Shown piece by piece: positions 11,613 through 21,439 of a stretch of DNA of 64,000 bases. The stretch is taken from contig CAJNOL010000013.1 of assembly GCA_905250125.1 (NCBI GenBank), positions 124,001-188,000 on the forward strand, in the 5' to 3' direction. Positions within the stretch are counted from its first letter, which is position 1. Every line of letters begins with the position of its first letter. The stretch is from Rotaria sordida (lineage: Eukaryota > Rotifera > Eurotatoria > Philodinida > Philodinidae). Both the position numbers and the translations under genes were made by a program. Below the pieces are notes generated by a model. It was not told where the DNA came from and made no database searches. It saw only the letters and a list, made by a program, of their open reading frames with translations.

Positions 11613-12158
11613 TTATTCTTCTGTTATTATATCACTTTCTAATGCATGTTTAAATTCTTCATAACTAATATATCCATCATGATCAAGATCTTCTTCTTTA
11701 AATATATCATCAATAAGATACATAAGTTCTTCATCACCAATACGTTCAGATTGTGTATTATTTTGTTCATATATACTAGAATCATAAATATCTTCATCTT
11801 GATGTTCATGATTGAATGCAGCTACGACTTCCAAACCATCTAAACGGTTATCACTATTTGTATCATGTAATTTAAAATAATAAAATTTTTTTTCTTCCGC
11901 TGTTAAATCTTCTGTTGGTTTATTTATTTGACCTTGAAGATCTTTTCGAATATGGCTAAAAAAAAAGTCAAATATCATGTCAAAATATAACGAAAATAAA
12001 AAAACCAAATTTCTATACTTTATGTCATATACATGATCTTCCATTTTTCGAGATATATGTGGTTGTTCACCGGTAGGAATTTGGCTATCACTCCCATGTT
12101 GACCATGACTATTTATTCCATAGATAAAAAAAAGGAAAACAAGAAAACGAATACGCAT
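11613..12158 (-). CDS. MCFD2-like: MCFD2-like EF-hand protein of the early secretory pathway
   Basis: Two exons, 12158-12019 and 11955-11613, give 160 residues; the 63 bp intron happens to be open in frame, so an uninterrupted reading also exists. After a signal peptide (residues 1-19) come DINHIRKDLQGQINKP, a block characteristic of MCFD2, and then two EF-hands: loops HDTNSDNRLDGLE and EEDLDHDGYISYEEF, with Asp/Asn/Glu at the calcium-binding positions. MCFD2 binds calcium and partners with the lectin LMAN1/ERGIC-53 to export glycoproteins from ER to Golgi. Splicing out the intron restores the conserved NHI join, which is why I prefer it to the read-through form. The 160-residue length is close to the vertebrate protein. 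Confidence 0.85.
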   Translation of the reverse strand: MRIRFLVFLFFIYGINSHGQHGSDSQIPTGEQPHISRKMEDHVYDIKYRNLVFLFSLYFDMIFDFFFSHIRKDLQGQINKPTEDLTAEEKKFYYFKLHDTNSDNRLDGLEVVAAFNHEHQDEDIYDSSIYEQNNTQSERIGDEELMYLIDDIFKEEDLDHDGYISYEEFKHALESDIITEE

Positions 12159-12540
12159 TCTATAAATAATCTGGAAAGATACATATTGTTATCCATGCCT
12201 TGGCTTGGCGCTCTTCCAGATGAATCATCTAATATTCTATTTGTCTACTTTTAAAACGAATCATATAATATTAATAATCTTCTATTATTCTTTTCAATAT
12301 ATTATTAATTTATAAAATCAATTTATTTTTCTTTTCAATTATAAAATAAAAAAATCTCGAAATAAATTTAATAATTTGATTATAAAAGTTGTGCAACTAT
12401 GTCCTCAAAGAAGGAATATTTCAATATCGACAAAAAAAAATACATATGATTGGTCAATAAAAAATGATGGATTTTAAAAACAAAAATGGAATAGAAGATT
12501 ATTTTATGCAAGACAGATAAACAAATCGAAATTTGCAAAA
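12159..12540. other. divergent promoter region
   Basis: 380 bp between the divergently transcribed MCFD2-like gene and the acyltransferase gene, very AT-rich. It probably holds both promoters. No TATA or other element can be singled out from the background. Confidence 0.4.
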
Positions 12541-14755
12541 ATGATTTTCATCAATTCAATAAAAGCTTTTATTTTCTATGCAATGATACTTATTGGTTCA
12601 TGTTTTGGATTTTTTTTCGCTGTTACACCTGCAGTCCCTTTCATGCTTTTAAATCGACGAATTTATTTGCGTTGGTGTTCTTTTGTTATGGGTTATCATC
12701 TTCTAATGATTACTGTAAATACGTACTTTAGATATTAATTATTGAGAAATAAATAATTTCATATTTTAGTGTCTTCTGGAAGATTTACTTAATATTAAAA
12801 CAGTTATTACTGGTGATGATTTAACGAATAATAAAAAACGTTCATTAATTATTTTAAATCATCGAACAAGACTTGATTGGATGTTTGTATGGATGTTACA
12901 TAGTCGATATAAAATTCTTAATCAACTTAAAATTGTTTTGAAAGCTTCACTTAAACATATACCTTGTCTAGGTAGAACTATTTTATTTATTTTTATTCTA
13001 TTATTATTTTCAAGTAAAATAAATATTGTTTCTTATAGGTTGGGGTTGTCAACATGCTGGTTTTCTTTTTCTTGAACGTGTTTGGACAAAAGATCAACAT
13101 ACAATGAAAAGTATAATTAGTTATTATAAATCATGTCAAACACCAATTTCGGTACGTATTTTGATAGAGCTTTTTGCTAATAGAAGAACTAACATAAGAA
13201 ATATATTTAATATATGTAGAATAAATAATCCTTATGCTTGCACATATAATAATCGTGAAACATACGAATCTACAAAATAAAAAAAATCAGTTAAATGTTT
13301 TACGAAGCAAAAAAAATAATGTATTGATTATACATCTGACTTAAGATTTTCCCAATATCTTGTTTATCTAAGGTAAAAAAAGTCAAAGAAAGAATTTCGT
13401 ACTATTAAAATATAAAAAAGTGTTTTTTTTTTCGTTTAAAACTTAATGCATATATGTTTAAAATGTTTTCAATTGAAGTTTTATCGTATTTCAAACGCTG
13501 TTTGATCTTTTAAAAACATGCGAAGACTACTAAAGAACTATAAAACTCAGCTCATATTCCTATCGATGAATTACTTTATAAACATACGAGTAATTTGGTT
13601 GATTTAATGTTTTGTTAATAATTTTTTACAAGAACAAGCTGTCGAAATAAGATTTCACTATCTTAAAATCCTTGTTAGAATAATAATTTAACTTTGTTTA
13701 ATTTCTGTCTTCAGTCATACACTGATCACACGAAGACTAAACATATATGAATATGTTCTATATATTTAGGCTGTATAGTCATTGGTTTATAATATTTAAA
13801 GTTGATGATATTTCAAAATTTAAACGACGTACCGAAACTTAATCGGTTCGAGCTATTTGACTTTTAGAGCCTTTCCTAATCGAATAATATATCGTATTTA
13901 TCGTAATCGTGATAGTTTATGTGCTCTGCATGTTTGCTTCAGCAGTAACTATGCTTAAAACCTTTAAAAAAAAATTAAGACGCAAGTTGTTTTCTATATG
14001 TATAGTTATTAATCTTTCCCGAAGGAACAAATTTAGATGATAATACAAAAAGAAAAAGTAATGATTACGCTTCGAAACAAACAACATACAATAGACCATA
14101 CGATTATTGTCTCCATCCACGTACCACAGGATTTGCGTATTTACTTAATACAATGCGAGCAGGTGTAATAATTAGAAAATTATTTAATTTAATTATTTTT
14201 TTTTTTATTATTTAGATAATATGATTGATAATGTTGATGATGTAACAATTGCTTATGAAGGAAATTTTCCAGTAACAGAACTTGATCTATTAAAAGGTGT
14301 TGTACCAAAAGTAGTTCATTTTCATGTTAAACGTTATCCTATAAATGATTTACCGCAAGAAGATGAAAAAATTGGTCAGTGGTTACAAGATTGTTGGAAT
14401 GAAAAAGAAAATCGATTAAAAGAGTAAAAATAATTCATTTTATTTTTATTTTATTATTTCTTATATTATTAGATTTTATACTAAAAATCAATTTGATTCA
14501 CCATCAAAAAGATTTAATAATCAAGAAATTGAATCATATGTACGATTTCAACGTCGTCTAGCACTTATTCTATGGATTTTATTTATTCTATTTTGGTCAT
14601 ACTGTCTTATTGCTTATATTAAAATAAAATTATATGTTTTAATTGTTTGTTTATTTCATTGGGTAATCGAAGCTTTTGCTAATGGTATTATTGATTTTGT
14701 TTGTCAACTGGATGAAAATTATCGACAAACACAACGAACTATCAAACGAAATTAA
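12541..14755 (+). CDS. LCLAT1-like: Lysocardiolipin/AGPAT-type acyltransferase (LCLAT1-like)
   Basis: Six exons join in frame to 378 residues: 12541-12714, 12770-12971, 13039-13151, 14006-14162, 14216-14423, 14473-14755. Residues 5-35 are a membrane anchor. The catalytic NHRTRLDW (HX4D: His89, Asp94) lies at 88-95, followed by LKASLKHIPCLGWG, and the acceptor-binding FPEGTNLDD at 167-175. HPRTTGF, FHVKRYPI and WLQDCWNEKENRLKEFY match the C-terminal half of LCLAT1/AGPAT proteins. Two hydrophobic segments close the protein (LALILWILFILFWSYCLIAY and the one after it). The enzyme transfers acyl chains from acyl-CoA to lysophospholipids (lysocardiolipin, lysophosphatidylinositol or lysophosphatidate) in the ER or mitochondria-associated membrane; the exact substrate is inferred from family. 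The third intron is long (854 bp). The gene is followed after only 104 bp by the trans-splice-type acceptor of the S27a gene. Confidence 0.9.
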
Positions 14756-14845
14756 CTTTAATTTTCTATTTAAATAACTTAATTTTATTAATTTTATTAA
14801 TTAATATGTTAGATCATATTTAAAGATTCTAATATTAACAATTAT

Positions 14846-14859
14846 TTATTTTATTCTAG
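14846..14859 (+). promoter_or_regulatory. putative trans-splice acceptor of the S27a fusion gene
   Basis: Pyrimidine-rich ttattttattctag ends 20 bases before the ATG, with no matching upstream donor or 5' exon in the short 104 bp gap after the acyltransferase stop, and no AATAAA in that gap. This is what a downstream cistron of an SL-spliced operon would look like. Confidence 0.5.
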
Positions 14860-14879
14860 ATAAAATAAATCAAAGAGTT

Positions 14880-15475
14880 ATGCAGATCTTTGTGCGTACT
14901 CTCGATGATCGAACATTAACACTTAATGTTCAACCTGATGACACCATTAATGAAATCAAAGAGATTGTTGAACAACGTGAAGGTAAATCATTTGATTAAA
15001 TAAATATTTTCATTTTTTTTATTTAATTTTAATATTTTTAGGCATACCTGCTGATGAACAACGTTTAACATTAGGTGGCATTTCATTAGATGATGAATTA
15101 ACACTCAATGAATGTCATGTTGAAGAAGAAAGTACACTTTATGTTTTACTTGATCTTGAAGGTGGTGGCAAAAAACGTAAAAAGAAATCTTATAGTACAC
15201 CAAAGAAAAATAAACATAAACGAAAGAAAGTTAAATTGGCCGTACTTAAATATTACAAAGTAAAAAACAAACAATAGAAAATAATTTCTTTTTTTGTCTT
15301 AAATTAATATTATTTATTTAAGGTTGAAGATAGTGGTAAAATTCGTCGTTTAAGACGTGAATGTCCATCAAAACAATGTGGTGCTGGTGTATTTATGGCT
15401 GCACATCATGATCGAAATTATTGTGGAAAATGTTGTGTCACATATATGTTTACAAAACGTGAAGAAGAAAGTTAA
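14880..15475 (+). CDS. RPS27A: Divergent ubiquitin-like / ribosomal protein eS31 (S27a) fusion
   Basis: Three exons (14880-14982, 15042-15259, 15323-15475) give 157 residues, the normal length. Residues 1-76 are a ubiquitin-like domain beginning [17 protein letters not shown] and ending LDLEGG. Next come [20 protein letters not shown], typical of eS31, and a C4 zinc finger (CPSKQC ... YCGKC). eS31 is a 40S subunit protein; the ubiquitin part normally acts as a cleavable chaperone. Here the ubiquitin part has only K27 of the seven lysines (K6R, K11R, K29I, K33R, K48I, K63E), I44 is Thr, R72 is Asp and R74 is Glu. Gly75-Gly76 is kept, so release is still possible, but conjugation as ubiquitin is unlikely. 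A comparable degenerate fusion is known in nematodes (ubl-1). It lies between two close same-strand genes. Confidence 0.95.
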
Positions 15476-15671
15476 AAAAGAAAGCACGAATACCTACACA
15501 ATGATATTTAAAATCGTTGTTTTCTTTTTTTTCTTTGTTTTGTATGAAACATCAAATGTCTTTTTTTTTGCATAACATCATGATAAAAGAAAAATAGAAA
15601 GACTAAATAAAAAAAAAAGAAAAAGAAATATATTCATAGTATGTTTTCATCCAAAGAATAACATCGTTTAA

Positions 15672-15683
15672 TTTATCTTTTAG
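15672..15683 (+). promoter_or_regulatory. putative trans-splice acceptor of the SmF gene
   Basis: tttatcttttag ends 11 bases before the ATG of the SmF gene. No 5' exon is visible in the 200 bp behind the S27a stop. Same arrangement as at 14859 and 45780. Confidence 0.5.
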
Positions 15684-15694
15684 ATTATTTAATA

Positions 15695-16856
15695 ATGGCA
15701 GCAACACAAATGAAAACACCACTTAATCCAAGACCATATATTAATGAATTAGTTGGAAAAAAAATTCTTGTTCGTCTCAAATGGGGTATGACCTATGTTG
15801 GTAAGTAAAATAAATTTATTATACTTGAATCAGTCGAAAAGTTTTGTTACTTCCAACAGTTTATTAATAGAAAAGACATTTTATTTATTTCTCTATAGTA
15901 GATATGGTCAAGATGGTTATTATTCTCACGATTCATAGGCTAGGAAACTTATTGAGTAGCGATCATTTCCATATTTACTCTTACATTTTTTATCATAAAA
16001 TGAATACTTTTTTTTGTTGTAAACCAAAAAGGATTAATATCACTCGTCACTACTCTATAGCAAATGTTCGAATTAGTTATTGTTGTTCTTGTGTTAGTTC
16101 ATGAAATACCTATCTTGACGATATCTTTCTTAGCTGTAGATGTTTTTTTAAGATGGTATACACACGGTCGTGAGATATATCCAAGACGTTGGCTATTAGA
16201 TCAATACTAATACGTAGGTCTATCATCGAGTAAATATTTTCTTGAGTAACAGCGATTATTGGGCGGACTCTACAAGGATTGTTTTCTAACGACTTTCGTC
16301 CATTTGTAAAGTCATAAAATTAGTGGGTAACTGTACAATACGATACATAACATTGACCGTAAGCAGCAACCAATTCGTCATGGATTTGAATAGTAGTTAA
16401 ACTCAATAACGAGCGACTTTTTGTATAGTAGCGTTATACACTATTTTATCTATCTGAAAATATAGATGAAGAAAAAATTAACTAAAACTCAGAGATAGTA
16501 AGGAGTTGTAAAGATTGATATTGACAATTTAGTACATAATTGTTGTCGCTACTAGAAAAATCTCACATCAAAACTAGAAACAATCAGCATCAAATTTGCA
16601 TTCAGTATTGTCAAAACTTTTCGACTATCCTTCGTATATACGTATTTATATAATAATAAATATTTATATCTTTAATTACATTTTAGGTGTTCTTGTTAGT
16701 GTTGATCAATATATGAATGTACAATTAGGTAATGCTGTAGAATATATTGATGAGCAAAACAAAGGTCCATTAGGTGAAATTCTTATACGATGTAATAATA
16801 TTCTTTATATATCCGGTATTGATGAAGTTGATGAAGATGAAGATGCTATGGCATAA
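15695..16856 (+). CDS. SNRPF: Spliceosomal Sm protein F
   Basis: Two exons (15695-15800 and 16687-16856) give 91 residues. The Sm1 motif covers [26 protein letters not shown] and onward through [13 protein letters not shown]. The Sm2 motif is [16 protein letters not shown], and the acidic tail [11 protein letters not shown] is typical of SmF. Nearly every SmF landmark is present (MxLxNPxP start region, Tyr-Met-Asn RNA-binding loop, Arg-Cys-Asn loop). The protein is part of the heptameric Sm ring around U1, U2, U4 and U5 snRNAs. The intron is long for this locus (886 bp) and holds nothing recognisable. It is the third gene of the tight plus-strand run. Confidence 0.95.
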
Positions 16857-18936
16857 AAAGAAAAGAAAAAAAAAAACTTTATTCGAAATATTTCTTGTTG
16901 TTGTTATTGTACGTTTCTTTTTTTATTCTTTATGACGTGTATGTGTGTAGCTGAAAATGAAGATTGATAAAAGATAAACAAGACAGATTTGTCATAAACC
17001 GTTTAATGACTATTTTGTTTGCTTTTTTCTGTAAATAGAACTATGAGATATATGCACATAATCTAGGAAATAGGAAATATTTTCGTATATCGATTTTAAA
17101 TAAACGAGAATGGATATATGAAGCATTAATGTGTTTAAAGAAAGATTTGTAATATTATGAAAAGCTATTTGAAAATAGCTAAATAATTCAAATGAAATGT
17201 TTGTGGAATATATCCTCGATGTAGGTTTTCTCAATGAGGTACAAGTTTTTGAATTATGCTAAAAGATATTGCTAGATTTGTTGGATTTCATATTGGATGG
17301 ATTTTAGTTAATGATTTATATATTATTTATTAAAAAAATGGGATTAAAAGAGAAAACATTTTTTAATTAAGTGAAGATTAGCATATGGAATAGAATATCG
17401 AAGAATAACAATGTTCAAATTTGTCGCCAGTCGATTTCATCGGATAAACGTGCTTATCATTTGAATAGTTGATTTGAGAGAACGGTCTTAACGAAAGAAC
17501 ACAACTTGATTGTACTTTTTCGCTAATATTAGATCTCCAAGAAACTAAAAAAAGCTTAAAAGGCTATGATTGAATAACCTTTTGTTCTGTCGAGGTCTAA
17601 AGGAGTACATTTACATTATTATTTATGTAACTCTTACAAAAAACAAATAGATAGACTAATTTATTATCTATTTAATGTTTTGAGATCTGTAGATATGGTC
17701 TAAAGTAGACTGCAAAAGTCTAAGACATTTTTTACATCGATGTTTTTCTATGAAAAAAAAAAGAAGGTAAGAGACATATTTTGTGTATCATATAAATCTA
17801 GAATCAAGATCTACACAAAGCACCTATTCTTGCTCTAATTGATTGTAGTGTGAAGGAAAAGAATCCTAGTCGAACTTTGTTTTTCTTCATGCTCATGAAG
17901 TTCTTGAGGTCTTTTGGCAAGCTCAGGTGTTTGAACGTCTTGTTCCAGCATGTGTAAGAGTGATCAGAAACGAAATACTTTATGGAAAATACTACAAGTT
18001 GCACAAATTAGCAACTAAAGTCTGCCTTTGTCGTAAGCTAACGAATAGTAATACTCCCTTGGATTCGATCACCTTTCATAACTATGAAAACGATATCTGT
18101 GATGTGTGAAACTAATTTCAATTATATTTTCTACATCCTTTTCGTTTTCTTTTCTTCAGTTTTAGATTCAAAATGATTCGACTCATAATAAAAATTCACA
18201 GCTTAAATAAAAAATAGTCTGCAACAGACAGACCAAAAAAAAATCTACAGGAGTAAATAGATTCAAACATCCTCAATGGCAAGAAGCATTCTTTCATCTC
18301 GAGCAACAAAAAAAAACTTTTATTATTTTATTCCAGTTGATTGCTTCACGTGTGCTCATTCGTATCATTTTTCTGAATTCAGCGTATGAGCTGCTTTCAA
18401 TGTGCACATAACTCATGTAAGCATTCAAGTGCTTATCTATGGAAAGAAGCTCATGTGATATGGGCACATTGTGAGATCTGTGCATGTCAAGCACATGAAA
18501 AGAAAAATTTGACTAGGGCAAGAAATTCAATTTTTCTCTAGACTGAATTTCAGATGAAAGAAGACTAAAAGACTTTTTCATGTTTCTCGTGAGCTTTGAT
18601 CAAGATATCTATGAACAGATTTGTTTTTTTTTTCAACTACTTTTTTCTTTGGATTATTACAAAACTTTTTATAAACTTATTGTTCTTTTGTAAAGAATGA
18701 AAGCTTTGGTATTTTGATCTTTTCATCAAGAATGGAATATTTGAAAAAAATTACTTAAAATTAAGTTTTGACTTGATTTGTAATCAAAAAATCTCTGATT
18801 TGTCTGTCTCTGTTCTTTAGCATATAAAAGATTAAGACATTTCTAGTATTTTGTTGACTGTATTGTTATTGAAAAGCGGTGTCAATTTTTGAAACTATAT
18901 AATTAGATGCAGAATTGAACGGACTACGTCTTAGTA
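16857..18936. other. intergenic region, 2 kb
   Basis: 3' UTR of SNRPF followed by AT-rich DNA with no recognised exon. A plus-strand open stretch around 17880-18109 (contains VFERLVPACVRVIRNEI) has moderately coding-like composition but no family match and no splice context. It may be a decayed fragment. Confidence 0.4.
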
Positions 18937-20702
18937 CAGGGCTGCCATACGTACCCCATTGTGGGGTACAGTACCCCATTTTGCCATTTTGCACCCCAAA
19001 AAAAGTTGTGCCCCCGGGGTACACCGTTTGTATCCCATTTGAGTTTTTGCATTTCTACTGTCATAAATTCGTCTATGAATTGAAATGAATTATATTTTTT
19101 TTTTATAATACTTGTCATGTCTCTGTAGAAACATTCATAATACGCAATACTAGTGAAGAATCGACCAATGATTATTATAGTACTTTGGCGTCGAATGCAA
19201 GGTGAGGGGTTGTCTTTTAATCCCTTCTCTTGCAATGATTTTTGTTGTTTTACAACCAAACTCAAGTGTTTGCTAGGGGACACTTGGAACTATATAATAG
19301 TATAATAATATTAGCAAATTATCAAACTGACTGTATAAAGAGAATAAACAATAGTATATGTGCAAAAAAAGTTTGACATAAGTTTTATCAGGAATTAAAA
19401 CGTATTTATTCCAGGCAGACTATGGCTGAACTATCTGGAAAAATGATGTCTTAAGTGGTTAAAAATCACCATAGTCTCTAAGTCCAGAAGTATTATTTGA
19501 AAGGTTTCTGTTTATTAAAAGATTATTCAATGTTATATTATGTATCCGTATTATTCTCATCATCTTTGCCTTCATTGTATTCTTTTTCGTCTACTACTTC
19601 CTATTTATTTGCATCCATTCTATTATTTGTCGATCCTTCTAACAAAGGATAACGGCTAATTAAAATATCGTAGTATTAGCGAGCATGTGTAATCATTGTT
19701 TTGTCTCCTTCCGTCTGCGATTAGTACCAAAGCAAAAATCACTATGGCTGTGATTACGGGCACCAGTGTCAGAACTAAGGTTCATTTTTTTCATAACTAA
19801 GCCAATTAGAATGATTAAGTAAATTTCTGTTGGCAAATAATAGCTACGCTGTATAAGTATATTATAGAACTGTAAAACTATAATAAACGCTTACCAGAGG
19901 AATAAAACAAAACCAGATAAGATAAGAGACATTTATACATCTCCGGACAAAAGTCTTTTCCCCGTTATCTGTTCATGCTGCCATACTTGAATTCAAATTT
20001 ATTACCGAGTAGAGATATGACATGACAGTTTTATTACTGTGTGATCTGTACACCATACTGGAATAAAACTCTCATGTTATATCTCTATTTGGCAATAAAT
20101 TTGAATCAAACTATGATATCATAAAAAGATAAAGAGGAAAAGATTTTTGTCCGAACGTGTACATTATAGGAATAATTATTTATATTTATTAACAGCTGTT
20201 ACTCTTTGAAATAATGTTAATTGTAGCTGGTAGCGGTCTCTCTATAACTATACTCACAAATATACGGTAACTGTTTTATGTTTCTTGCTTATAGAAAAAT
20301 ACAAAAAAGTAAAAAACACCAAAACTGAAAAAAAAGTTTTCATCTTGAATTTGACGCCAAAGTACTATAGTTGATTTCAATATTTATTATGCCTTAATGA
20401 AAAATATTATATCGTTTATTTTTATAGTACTTAGATTTGTTTCCAAAAGTCATGATTAAACTGAGAGTATTTTATTGTGTTAAAAAAACAACAATGAAAT
20501 TGATTTCTAAAAAAGAAAAATTGAATATTATGTTGTTTCATAGAAAAGTAATTTTTTTTAAGTGTTTCCACATTAACCCTTCTATTTCAATAAAAAGTTA
20601 TGTACCTCAATGACGTACCCCATTGTAAAAAAAAAGTACCCCAAGAGTACCCCATTTGAAATCTGGTACACCCCATTTGAATATTAAGATATGGCAGCCC
20701 TG
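18937..20702. mobile_element. Non-autonomous hAT-type DNA transposon, 1766 bp
   Basis: The ends are perfect inverted repeats, CAGGGCTGCCATA at 18937 and TATGGCAGCCCTG ending at 20702. They are flanked by an identical 8 bp target duplication TCTTAGTA (18929-18936 and 20703-20710). CAGGG...CCCTG ends and an 8 bp duplication define hAT elements. Both subterminal regions repeat the motif GTACCCCATT several times in both orientations, as expected of transposase-binding sites. No transposase frame (no hATC dimerisation domain, no BED finger) is visible, so the element is non-autonomous. The intact duplication indicates a recent insertion or one under little decay. A second element is nested at 19938-20159. 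Confidence 0.92.
19938..20159. mobile_element. Tc1/mariner-type MITE nested in the hAT element, 222 bp
   Basis: Terminal inverted repeats CATCTCCGGACAAAAGTC and the reverse complement of GATTTTTGTCCGAACGTG match at about 15 of 18 positions and continue into the CTTTTCC/GGAAAAG block. TA dinucleotides flank it (19936-19937 and 20160-20161), the Tc1/mariner target duplication. No coding capacity. The internal arms also share sequence around the blocks ATTACCGAGTAGAGATATGA and TCTCTATTTGGCAATAAAT. Confidence 0.75.
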
Positions 20703-20710
20703 TCTTAGTA

Positions 20711-21402
20711 TAAAAATCATCAGCTACTAACTAGAAATGTCTTAAACTTTTGCAGTTCACTTTACAATAAGAGTTTCAACGTTCAGCTCCTTGAATTATG
20801 AGAAGGAAACATGAATAGACTTATTCATTTTAAAATCTATTAAAAAGTCCAATACTATTCAATAGTTAAAAATATCCTCTTATAAATTTCTTGTTACATC
20901 ATTAGTTGTTAATATGAATGAAAAACTGGATACTATTGGAAGTTCATGAATATTTTCAATATGAGTGAAATCTAATAATCGCATAATTGGTTGTTCATAT
21001 CAGTTTGACCAAGGTTTACTTATTCTATTACATCTAATTGTATCATGTCCTTCTATTTTAATGATTTTTCGACTGCAATTACAACCTTGATGATGTGATT
21101 CGATTTCTTCCTTTTGTCAATACCTTGAACTATCAATGGACTGTTAAGATCATTTTTCAAAAGATTTATTAACGAGTATATTTACAAATGCAAAAAAAAA
21201 GTAACGTACTTCAATAAATAGTTTTGTTTTAGAATGAATTATCTTTTCTTAAATGTTTTCAACAGGCTAAAACTTGAAAATTTTCAGTCATTGAATAAAT
21301 TCTCGTTTTATTTATATTAATATTTCGTACTTTATAAATGAATTTCATGTTACCAATTTAATAAAATATAAATATACAAAAAGATAAAATAAAATAAAAT
21401 AA

Positions 21403-21433
<31 letters not shown>

Positions 21434-21439
21434 GGTGTA
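20711..21439. other. intergenic region with an (AAAAT)n tract
   Basis: AT-rich DNA between the hAT insertion and the stop codon of the TTLL10-like gene. The only structure is the pentanucleotide tract at 21381-21434. It presumably contains the TTLL10-like 3' UTR. Confidence 0.4.
21381..21434. repeat. (AAAAT)n / (AAAAAT)n microsatellite
   Basis: About five AAAAT units followed by four AAAAAT units, immediately 3' of the TTLL10-like stop codon on that gene's strand. Probably in its 3' UTR. Prone to length change. Confidence 0.85.

Noticed and set aside
17804-18109. Overlapping frames on both strands around VFERLVPACVRVIRNEI
   Set aside because: Neither strand gives a splice chain or known motif.
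18924-19283. 119-codon minus-strand frame across the hAT left end
   Set aside because: It reads through the terminal inverted repeat into flanking DNA and lacks any transposase feature.
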